A DNA stretch of 64,000 nucleotides from GCA-2687025 sp964473525 (GTDB lineage: Bacteria; Poribacteria; WGA-4E; GCA-2687025): positions 1-64,000 of the forward strand of contig CAYYPK010000001.1 in NCBI GenBank assembly GCA_964473525.1. The letters run 5' to 3'. Made by a program: the position numbers and the translations under genes. Under the pieces are notes generated by a model. That model saw only the letters and a program-made list of their open reading frames with translations, did not search any database and had not been told where the DNA came from. This document shows, piece by piece, positions 26,440 through 33,686 of the stretch (position 1 is its first letter; every line of letters begins with the position of its first letter).

Positions 26440-28187
26440 GACAGCGACGCCTCCGCGCCGGTGCGCAGGAGGTGCGAGAACCTCGACTGCGGGTCCGCCG
26501 CCAGGTCGGCGCGCCGGCCGTATTCGCGCACGCGGCCTTCCTTGAGGATCATGACCTCGTCCACGCGCTGCACCGTCGCCAGTCGGTGGGCGATGATGAT
26601 CGCCGTGCGGTCGCGTAATAGGTGGTCGATGGCGCGCTCTATCCACTGCTCGGTCAGCGGGTCGAGGCGAGAGGACGCCTCGTCGAGGATGACAAGCCCC
26701 GGGTCTTTCAGGAACACGCGCGTGAACGCGAGCAACTGCGCTTCGCCTGCCGATAAGCTGCTGCCCTCGGAGTCGAGGACGGTGTCGAGCCCGTCGGGCA
26801 GCGACTCGTACCAGGGGATGAGACCCAGCTCTTCGAGCACGCCGAGTATGCGGGCGTCAGCGTATTGGGTGTCGAAGAAGGTGAGGTTGTCGCGCACGCT
26901 CGCGTGGAAGAGCTGCACGTCCTGAGTCACCATGCCGATGCGGGCGCGCAGGTCTTCCGGTGAGAGGCCGCGGATGTCCTCGCCGCCCAGACGAATCGCG
27001 CCTTCCTGCGGCTCATACAGACGGTAGAGCAGGCGCGAGATGGTCGTCTTGCCGCTTCCCGTGCGGCCTAGCAGCCCGAGAGCGGCGCCGGGAGCCAGCG
27101 TGAACGCCACGTTGTCCAGCACGAGATCGTCGCCCACGTACGCGAACGACACGTTCTCGAAGACAACGCCTAGCTCACCGTCAGGGAGCGCCTTGCTGCC
27201 CGTGGCCTCGATTGCTGGCTGAATCTCCCGGATTTCCTGGATGCGTTGGATCGCAGCGGTCGCACGCTGTAGTTCCTGTATGCGGCGCGTCAGGCGTTCG
27301 AGAGGTCGCAGCAGCATCTCTGTGTACTGCACGATGAGGTAGACATCGCCGATTTCGAGCGAGCCGCTGCGGAAGAGGTACGCCCCCAAGCCGAACGCGA
27401 TGACGGATGCCGCCGCGAACATGAGGGTCGCCGCGACCCACACGACCTGACCCATGAGCGCCGCCTTGATCGCCTTGCGATACACATCCCGACTGAGCTC
27501 GAAGAAGCGCCGCATGACGTATGCGACGGCGCCATTCGCCCGGATGTCCTCCGTGCCGGCGAGGCGCTCTTCCAGGAACCCGAACAGCCCGGCGTAGGCG
27601 GCTCGTTCGGCGCGGAAGTGCGGCACGGCGATGCTGCGTCCCACGTACAAGACGCCCATGGCGAGCAGTGCGAAGCCAGCCATCGCGGCGCCGACGCGCC
27701 AGTCCTCGAGGAACAGGAACGCCAACACGCCCACGAGCATGAGGAGGCTGCCGATAACCTGGAAGATGAAGCGCGCGAAGAACTCGGAGAGAGTGTTCAC
27801 GTCGCCTTCGATGCGCTCGATCATCTCCCCGGGCGTGCGGTCGTTGTGGAAAGACATGTCGAGCGATAGGCAATGCTTCGCCAGGTCGACCCGCATCGCG
27901 TTCGTCGCCGTCCAGCTCACGTCCTGGCTGAAGTACGTCGCGGCGGCGTTGAATACCTGGTTTACGAAGCCGACGCCGAGGAACGCTAGGGCGAGCAACG
28001 TGAGCGCGCGGATGGGTACCGGCGGTGTCGATGTGGCGCCGTTGATGAACCCGCGCGTGATCTGCGGGAGGATCAGCTGCACGCCCGTGACAATCACGAG
28101 GAGCAGACCCAGGAGCGCCGCCTTCCGCCATTGCGGCTTCACGTACGCGCGGAACAGGTCCAGGTAGTGGGAGCCGGAGGTCCTCAC
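26436..28187 (-). CDS. ABC exporter half-transporter, subunit 1
   Basis: About 583 residues from a GTG at 28187 preceded by GGAGG; a longer frame from an ATG at 28310 adds Arg/Pro-rich sequence that does not look coding. Transmembrane domain (AALLGLLLVIVTGVQLILP and further helices), coupling region FHNDRTPGEMIERIEGDV, then an NBD with Walker A GRTGSGKTTISR, Walker B LVILDEASSRLD (catalytic Glu present) and AHR. The signature motif is LSAGEAQ rather than LSGGQ. It forms the first gene of a three-gene operon with ATGA overlaps (subunit 2, cupin). Confidence 0.88.
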   Translation of the reverse strand: MRTSGSHYLDLFRAYVKPQWRKAALLGLLLVIVTGVQLILPQITRGFINGATSTPPVPIRALTLLALAFLGVGFVNQVFNAAATYFSQDVSWTATNAMRVDLAKHCLSLDMSFHNDRTPGEMIERIEGDVNTLSEFFARFIFQVIGSLLMLVGVLAFLFLEDWRVGAAMAGFALLAMGVLYVGRSIAVPHFRAERAAYAGLFGFLEERLAGTEDIRANGAVAYVMRRFFELSRDVYRKAIKAALMGQVVWVAATLMFAAASVIAFGLGAYLFRSGSLEIGDVYLIVQYTEMLLRPLERLTRRIQELQRATAAIQRIQEIREIQPAIEATGSKALPDGELGVVFENVSFAYVGDDLVLDNVAFTLAPGAALGLLGRTGSGKTTISRLLYRLYEPQEGAIRLGGEDIRGLSPEDLRARIGMVTQDVQLFHASVRDNLTFFDTQYADARILGVLEELGLIPWYESLPDGLDTVLDSEGSSLSAGEAQLLAFTRVFLKDPGLVILDEASSRLDPLTEQWIERAIDHLLRDRTAIIIAHRLATVQRVDEVMILKEGRVREYGRRADLAADPQSRFSHLLRTGAEASLS

Positions 28188-28656
28188 GGGCGGCCGCCTC
28201 CAGCCTCGGTCGACGGCGTCGAGGGACGAAGGCGTCCGGCGGCTACGGGTCGTCCTTGGGACGGGGTTTGGCGGCGAGCAGGCAGTGTATCCACCCTCCC
28301 ATGGTATCACGCCGCTGCCAGACGCGGTCGCCGTTACCGGGCGCCTTCACCAACAGCCGTCGGCGGCCGACGCTGTACCGCCCCTCGGCCTCGCCATGCC
28401 ATGCTGAGCCGGAGGCGAAGCATCTCTTCGGTGACAGGGACACCATGACCAGGGCGCTCGTCAACTGTTGCGCGGAGCACGGTGTCCACATACTCCGAGA
28501 TACTTCGTCGCCTTCGGCGCCCCAGCATGACAGCCTGGTGATGGCGGCCCCGCGTTGTGTCACGGACGATCTACGAGCACACCCTCCGTTGCCGCCACAA
28601 GTCTTGGGGTGTAGGCTGCGCCCACCGCACGACGACCGAGCACCGGAGGAGCGCGC
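28188..28656. other. Intergenic region between divergent genes, 469 nt
   Basis: It holds the second MITE-like element (28399-28531) and the promoter regions of the divergent ABC operon and PhyH gene. I see nothing else. Confidence 0.5.
28399..28531. repeat. MITE-like inverted-repeat element, copy 2
   Basis: The left end reads CATGCTGAGCCGGAGGCGAA and the right end, read on the other strand, GTCATGCTGGGGCGCCGAAG. The ends pair with each other and share the GTCATnCTGAG consensus with copy 1 at 13748. Internal ATCTC motifs flank both arms. No coding content. Confidence 0.6.
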
Positions 28657-29502
28657 ATGCTGGACGCATGCCTCGATCATTTCGCGTCCGAAGAGCAGTT
28701 GGCGGCGTTCAACAACGACGGCTATCTCATCGTCGAGGACGCCCTCCCTCCCGGCCTCGTACGGCGGCTGAACGTCGTCATCGACCGCATCGACGCGGAG
28801 GAGCGAGAGGCGCGCGCCCTCGCTCCGCACACGATCATGGCGAAGTTCCGCACGATCGTCGAGGACGATCTGTTCCTGGAGCTGCTCGACTACCCAACGA
28901 CGTTCCCGCTCGTATGCGACATGCTTGGCTGGAACATCCAGCACTATATCTCGCACCTCATCATCTATCCGCCGGAGCCCCCAGACGCGGAGCGCAAGCG
29001 CAAAGCCGCCGGGTGGCACCAGGACGGCGGGCGCCCCGTGCCGGAGATGGAGCGACCGCACCCACGGCTGTCGCTGAAGGTCGCGTTCTGGTTCAGTGAC
29101 GTGGCGGAGCCGGACAACGGCGCCCTGCGCGTGGTGCCAGGCTCACACAGGCTGGACGAGCGGCCGCCGCAGTCCGATGCTGACGGCGACCCCGACGGCG
29201 CGGTGCACGTGCTCGCGCGTCCTGGCACAGCGGTGATCTTCGACCGACGCCTGTGGCATTCGCGCGGGTGGAACTACTCCGACGTCACGCGGAAGGTGCT
29301 GTTCCTGGGGTACAGCTACCGCTGGCTGCGGGGGCTCGACTACAACAACATGTCGCCTGAGCTGCTGCGCCGGTGCGACCCGATTCGCCGCCAACTCCTG
29401 GGCGACGGCGTGGACGTGAAGGGCTGGTGGCAGCCCACGGAAGACGACGTGCCGCTCAAGCAGTGGCTTCGGAGGCGCCGCGGCGACGACTACGTCAGCT
29501 GA
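28657..29502 (+). CDS. PhyH-family Fe(II)/2-oxoglutarate oxygenase
   Basis: 281 residues, ATG with GGAGGAG 5 nt upstream. Typical opening FNNDGYLIVEDALPPGLV. The Fe ligands are H-Q-D in GWHQDGGRP and a distal His in LWHSRGWN; the following Arg in DVTRKV is the likely 2-oxoglutarate contact. VVPGSHR is also typical. The full facial triad is present, so an active oxygenase is expected, acting on an unknown small molecule. It is a single gene with no obvious operon partner. Confidence 0.9.
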   Translation: MLDACLDHFASEEQLAAFNNDGYLIVEDALPPGLVRRLNVVIDRIDAEEREARALAPHTIMAKFRTIVEDDLFLELLDYPTTFPLVCDMLGWNIQHYISHLIIYPPEPPDAERKRKAAGWHQDGGRPVPEMERPHPRLSLKVAFWFSDVAEPDNGALRVVPGSHRLDERPPQSDADGDPDGAVHVLARPGTAVIFDRRLWHSRGWNYSDVTRKVLFLGYSYRWLRGLDYNNMSPELLRRCDPIRRQLLGDGVDVKGWWQPTEDDVPLKQWLRRRRGDDYVS

Positions 29503-29579
29503 GAAGACACGGACGGGACGGCGGCGCCGGGCCGCCCAACAGGCGCCGGCCCGGGTGTCGATCCACCGTCGGAGAGCGG

Positions 29580-30368
29580 TCAGTACAGACGCTTGACCAA
29601 CCCCCAGGATGTCGCCAGCTTCCCTTGCGGTTCGACCGGCGTCGATAGCGCGCCGTTCATGTTCTCGCTGACCTCGCCGGCCGAGAGCGTGCGGTCCCAC
29701 ATGGCCACTTCGTCGATGACCGCGTTCAGGAATTGGCCGTCCACGCGGGATGCGATGCGCGGCAGCGTCGGGCCGTCGCACGGTTCGTTGGCGTTCGGCC
29801 CGGCCTCGGCTACGAGGTCCCCGTCGACGTAGACCATGACCCCATCAACGACGTCGAACGTGCCCACGACGTGATGCCATTCGTTCTGCGGCAGCGTGCC
29901 TGGCGCGCTTGGCTCGGCAACGCCTGAACCGCCGCAGTTCCAGACGGACATCCCGGCGCCGAAGTCGTCATACACGTAGAGCGCGTATTCCCAGCCGTCA
30001 CCGCTGCCCTTCATCACGATCGGCTGCCGGGTCTGCCCGTGAGCGTCCGTGTTGGTCTCCAGAACCTTCACCCAAGCAGCGATGGAGAGCTGCCCTTGAT
30101 TGCCGGGCGCCTGCGGGCTCAGGTCGATGGGTATTTCGACGTAGTTCGACGTCCCGTCGAACTCCAGCGCGCTGCCAGTTGAGCCGGCAACCCAGCTCGG
30201 TGACTCGACGAGGACGCCGTCGTCCCCAACGGTGTTGGTCGCGATGTCGCCTGCGCCGTCGTCGAGCGGCATGTAAAGCACAAGGCCATCGGTCTGCGCG
30301 TGTGACACGCCTGCCAAAACCAGACACGCGGCGAGCGCCGCGCGCGCTGCGGTCGTCATAAGCCTCAT
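29580..30368 (-). CDS. Secreted LamG-type protein with the C-terminal tag
   Basis: About 262 residues from the ATG at 30368, which begins a signal peptide (MRLMTTAARAALAACLVLAG ... SHA) and has GGGGG upstream; an ATG six codons earlier is possible. LamG fold: LVLYMPLDDGAGDIATNTVG, DGVLVESPSW, LSIAAWVKV, EWHHVVGTFDVVDGVMVYVDG and IDEVAMWDRTLSAGEV. The tag copy is VEPQGKLATSWGLVKRLY at the extreme C-terminus. Expected to be exported and to bind glycan or matrix. Confidence 0.85.
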   Translation of the reverse strand: MRLMTTAARAALAACLVLAGVSHAQTDGLVLYMPLDDGAGDIATNTVGDDGVLVESPSWVAGSTGSALEFDGTSNYVEIPIDLSPQAPGNQGQLSIAAWVKVLETNTDAHGQTRQPIVMKGSGDGWEYALYVYDDFGAGMSVWNCGGSGVAEPSAPGTLPQNEWHHVVGTFDVVDGVMVYVDGDLVAEAGPNANEPCDGPTLPRIASRVDGQFLNAVIDEVAMWDRTLSAGEVSENMNGALSTPVEPQGKLATSWGLVKRLY

Positions 30369-30571
30369 GGAGGCCCCCTTATCCATTCGGTTGTCTCGGT
30401 TAGCGCCCCGTCGCTCCCTCGGCGCCCCGCGATCGCCGACCCATGACGGGCCGCCGACTCTCCTAGTCTACCGCTGCCGCGCCGCGAGACGAAACCCCAA
30501 GGTGCGACATCCCACGGCGGCGGCTATGATGTAGCCGCGCCTCGCCGGGCGCCACAACGAATGGAGAGAGC

Positions 30572-31468
30572 ATGCACGTTGACTGGCAGGGCGTATTTCC
30601 GGCCGCGACGACCCACTTTCACGAGGATCTGTCCCTCGATCTGGACGCCACGAGGGCGCACGTCGAGAGGATGATCGACGACGGGATCACGGGCGTCATC
30701 ATGCTCGGGACGGTCGGTGAGAATAACTCGCTGGAATACGCCGAGAAGGTCCAAGTTCTGCGCGCCACGGTCGAACACGTCGCGGGCAGGATCCCAGTGC
30801 TAACGGGAGTCGCCGAGTACACGACAGCGCTCGCGTGCCGCTACGCGCAGGATGCTCGCGACGCTGGCGTGGATGGCCTGATGGTCCTGCCCGCGATGGT
30901 CTACAAGTCCGACGACCGCGAGACGATGGAACACTTCCGCGCCGTCGCGCGGGCCACGGCGCTGCCGATCCTCGTCTACAACAACCCAGTCGCCTACAAG
31001 GTGGACATCAGCCCCGAGATGTTCGCGGAACTGGCGGATGAACCCACCCTCGTCGCGATCAAGGAATCGTCCGAGGACGTGCGGCGCATCACCGATCTCA
31101 AGAACATCGTCGGCGACCGGTACATCCTGTTCTGCGGCGTGGATGACCTCGCCCTCGAAGCGGCGATGCTCGGAGCCGTGGGGTGGGTTGCGGGCCTTGT
31201 CAACGCCTTCCCGGCGGAGAACCAGCGCGTGTGGGATCTCGCCATGGCGGGGCGGTGGGAGGAAGCGCGCGAGATATACCGGTGGTACACGCCGCTCCTC
31301 CACCTCGACACCGACGTGAAGCTAGTGCAGTACATCAAGCTGGCGATGTCCGAAGCCGGGCAGGGCGCGGAGACGACGCGGCCCCCGAGACTCGCGCTCG
31401 TTGGCGAAGAACGCGAACGCGTCGTGGGCATCATCCAGCACGCCATCTCCACGCGACCGCAACTCTAG
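30572..31468 (+). CDS. DapA-superfamily lyase/deaminase, probable pyrroline-hydroxycarboxylate deaminase
   Basis: 298 residues. N-acetylneuraminate lyase/dihydrodipicolinate synthase barrel with the Schiff-base Lys164 in VAIKESS and Tyr136 in LVYNNPVAY. The G-T-V-G-E-N segment replaces the usual GTTGE. The VYNNPVAYKVDI and IFCGVDD-like stretches resemble the subfamily that deaminates 1-pyrroline-4-hydroxy-2-carboxylate in hydroxyproline breakdown rather than true DapA; that is recollection, not a search. The downstream neighbour, an enolase-superfamily enzyme similar to cis-3-hydroxyproline dehydratase, supports this reading. It is the first gene of a three-gene operon. Confidence 0.85.
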   Translation: MHVDWQGVFPAATTHFHEDLSLDLDATRAHVERMIDDGITGVIMLGTVGENNSLEYAEKVQVLRATVEHVAGRIPVLTGVAEYTTALACRYAQDARDAGVDGLMVLPAMVYKSDDRETMEHFRAVARATALPILVYNNPVAYKVDISPEMFAELADEPTLVAIKESSEDVRRITDLKNIVGDRYILFCGVDDLALEAAMLGAVGWVAGLVNAFPAENQRVWDLAMAGRWEEAREIYRWYTPLLHLDTDVKLVQYIKLAMSEAGQGAETTRPPRLALVGEERERVVGIIQHAISTRPQL

Positions 31469-31484
31469 GCAGGGAGCGCGCGAC

Positions 31485-32588
31485 ATGAGAATAACGCGCA
31501 TCCGCGCCTATCAGGTCGACCTTCCGCTTCACGAGGGCTCGTACAACTGGTCGGGCGGCAAGTCGGTGTCCGTGTTCGACAGCACCGTGGTCGAGATCGA
31601 GACGGACGAGGGCGTCGTGGGCTACGGCGAGGTGTGCCCGCTTGGGCCGTTCTACCTGGCCGCGTACGCGGAAGGATGCAGGGCGGGCATTCGCGAGTTG
31701 GCGCCGCACATCCTAGGCGAAGACCCAACCGAACTGGACAAGCTGAATCGGCTCATGGACGCCGCGATGAAGGGGCATCCCTACGTCAAGTCGGCGATCG
31801 ACATGGCGTGTTGGGACATCCTTGGCAAGGTCGCGGGGCTGCCCGTGTGCACGCTGCTCGGCGGCCGTCACGGCGACGACTTCGTGCTATACCGCGCCAT
31901 CTCGCAGGAGGAGCCCGAGGCGATGGCGGCGCGCGTCGCGGGATACCGGGCGGAAGGCTACCGCCGCTTCCAACTCAAGGTGGGTGGCGACCCAGACGTC
32001 GACATTGAGCGTATCCACGCCGTCGCAGAGCAGACAGAGCGTGGCGAGAAACTCATCGCCGACGCGAACACTGGCTGGCTCATGCACGAGGCGGCGCGCG
32101 TCGTGCGTGGCGTGAGCGACGTGGACATCTACATCGAGCAGCCGTGCCTCTCGTACGAGGAGTGCCTATCCATCCGTCGCCGCACGGATCACCCGTTCGT
32201 CATGGACGAGGTCATCGACGGTATGGACGCCCTGCTGCGAGGCCACGCCGACCTCGCCATGGATGTCGTGAACATCAAGATCAGCAAGTTCGGTGGCATC
32301 ACGCGGGCGCGGCAGGCGCGCGACCTGTGCGTGTCGCTGGGCATCGCGATGACCCTCGAGGACAGTTGGGGCGGCGACATCATTACCGCCGCCATCGCGC
32401 ACCTCGCGCACAGCACGCCGACGGAGTTCCTCTTCACCGCTACCGACTTCAACAGCTACGTGACCGTCGACATCGCCGACGGGGCGCCGCAGCGCGTGCA
32501 CGGACGCATGGCGGCTTCCACGGAGCCCGGGCTGGGGGTGCGGCCGAAGATGGACGTGCTCGGCGCGGCGAAGGTCGACGTGCACTAG
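31485..32588 (+). CDS. Enolase-superfamily enzyme, probable cis-3-hydroxy-L-proline dehydratase/hydroxyproline epimerase type
   Basis: 367 residues; ATG at 31485 with AGGGAG upstream, 16 nt after the previous stop. Mandelate racemase/muconate lactonizing fold: capping domain with VDLPLHEGSYNWSGGKSVSV, then the barrel with Lys165 in FQLKVGG, metal ligands in IADANTG, IEQPC and VMDEVIDG, and a base Lys in NIKISKFGG. The N-terminal loop W-S-G-G-K-S is, as I recall, characteristic of the cis-3-hydroxyproline dehydratase/hydroxyproline-betaine epimerase cluster. With the DapA-like gene before it, this suggests catabolism of hydroxyproline, possibly from collagen-like material. Confidence 0.85.
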   Translation: MRITRIRAYQVDLPLHEGSYNWSGGKSVSVFDSTVVEIETDEGVVGYGEVCPLGPFYLAAYAEGCRAGIRELAPHILGEDPTELDKLNRLMDAAMKGHPYVKSAIDMACWDILGKVAGLPVCTLLGGRHGDDFVLYRAISQEEPEAMAARVAGYRAEGYRRFQLKVGGDPDVDIERIHAVAEQTERGEKLIADANTGWLMHEAARVVRGVSDVDIYIEQPCLSYEECLSIRRRTDHPFVMDEVIDGMDALLRGHADLAMDVVNIKISKFGGITRARQARDLCVSLGIAMTLEDSWGGDIITAAIAHLAHSTPTEFLFTATDFNSYVTVDIADGAPQRVHGRMAASTEPGLGVRPKMDVLGAAKVDVH

Positions 32589-32612
32589 ACCGCAAGCGAG
32601 AAGGAGGCGCGC

Positions 32613-33335
32613 ATGGCAGCGACAGCGTTCGCGCTCGTCGGCGACCGGTACCACAACTCCGACTACATTCGCACCGCCCTCACGAAGACGCTTGTAGAGG
32701 GGGCGGGCGTGAGTATCGACTTCACTGACGAAGTGACGAGACTCAACGCGGAGACGCTCGCCGACTACCGTCTGCTGATCCTGTTCAGGGATGGCATGGT
32801 GTGGCCGGACGGCTACGGCGAGGAGCACGCGAGCGAACCGGATGTGCCTCCGCGTGCTGCGCGCACGGTCAGTTGGATGACCGACGCGCAGGGACAAGCT
32901 GTGCGCGACTTCGTCCGGGCGGGTGGCTCGGCGTTGCTGTGCCACAACGTCACGTACATCGCGACGGACAACGCGCCGTTCCGAGAGGCGCTGCGCGCCG
33001 CGACGCTGGGTCATCCGCCCGTGCGTCCGTACAGAGTGCGCGTGACGAACTCGGACCACCCGGTCACGCGCGGCGTCGCCGACTTCCTCGTCACGGACGA
33101 ACAGCACTACATGACGTACACCGGCGACCCAGCCGACGTGCTCCTCCGCAGCGTCAACGAGGACGGGCTGGAGTTCGGCGACCACGGCGTCGAGTGCGAA
33201 GCAGGCTGGGCGTTCGACGAGGGAGCGGGACGCGTCTGCTACCTGGCGCCGGGCCACACCATACCAGCGCTGTGGAACCCAGAATACGTGAAGGCCCAGC
33301 AGAACGCCGTGCGCTGGCTGCTGCGTCAGACGTAG
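32613..33335 (+). CDS. ThuA-like (class I glutamine-amidotransferase fold) protein
   Basis: 240 residues, start preceded by GAAGGAG. ThuA-like features: ALVGDRYHNSDYIRTAL, YRLLILFRDGM, VRDFVRAGGSALLCHN, DHPVTRGVADF, DEQHYM and CYLAPGHTIPALWNPEY. ThuA proteins are linked to sugar utilisation but no activity is settled. It follows the two putative hydroxyproline genes with a 24-nt gap, so it is part of the same operon; its role there is unclear. Confidence 0.85.
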   Translation: MAATAFALVGDRYHNSDYIRTALTKTLVEGAGVSIDFTDEVTRLNAETLADYRLLILFRDGMVWPDGYGEEHASEPDVPPRAARTVSWMTDAQGQAVRDFVRAGGSALLCHNVTYIATDNAPFREALRAATLGHPPVRPYRVRVTNSDHPVTRGVADFLVTDEQHYMTYTGDPADVLLRSVNEDGLEFGDHGVECEAGWAFDEGAGRVCYLAPGHTIPALWNPEYVKAQQNAVRWLLRQT

Positions 33336-33395
33336 GTCAGGGGGTCCGTTTCGGTCCACGAGGCCTGGTCAGCGACGGCGTGTGCGCCGTCACCC

Positions 33396-33432
33396 CGACC
33401 CCGTCCCAACCTTCCCCTGCGAGGGGAAGGGG
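33396..33432. repeat. REP-like palindrome, copy B
   Basis: CGACCCCGTCCCAACC leads into the stem CTTCCCC / GGGGAAG with a TGCGA loop. It is related to copy A (20728) and lies in inverted orientation to copy C. Confidence 0.7.
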
Positions 33433-33492
33433 CCAGATGCCTTCCAGCATATCGGTTCCGCGTGGAGCTGATGGGTGGTTCGCCGTTGAAGC

Positions 33493-33540
33493 GGTCCCTT
33501 CCCCCTTTCGTAGAGGGGGAAGGCTAGGATGGGGGTTCGG
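33493..33540. repeat. REP-like palindrome, copy C
   Basis: The stem CCTTCCCCCT / AGGGGGAAGG with a TTCGTAG loop is followed by CTAGGATGGGGG. Read on the minus strand it matches copy A. Copies B and C form an inverted pair about 60 nt apart between two convergent transcripts, where such hairpins can protect or terminate both mRNAs. Confidence 0.7.
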
Positions 33541-33686
33541 CCCATCCACGCAAGGTCGCCCGCGATGGGTACCACCGAGCTTCCTGTACGCCGTGGGAGC
33601 CGCCCAGGCGCCTAACTGGGGCGGAGGCCCTGATCGCGGGCCGGCAGAGGCGAGCGGCGTGGCACGCCTAAGCCTCGCGCGAGCGG

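Larger units (their letters stand above)
33336..33686. other. Intergenic region with inverted REP-like pair, 351 nt
   Basis: This separates a plus-strand operon from a convergent minus-strand helicase gene, so both ends are 3' ends. It contains the two REP-like palindromes listed separately. Nothing else was identified. Confidence 0.6.
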
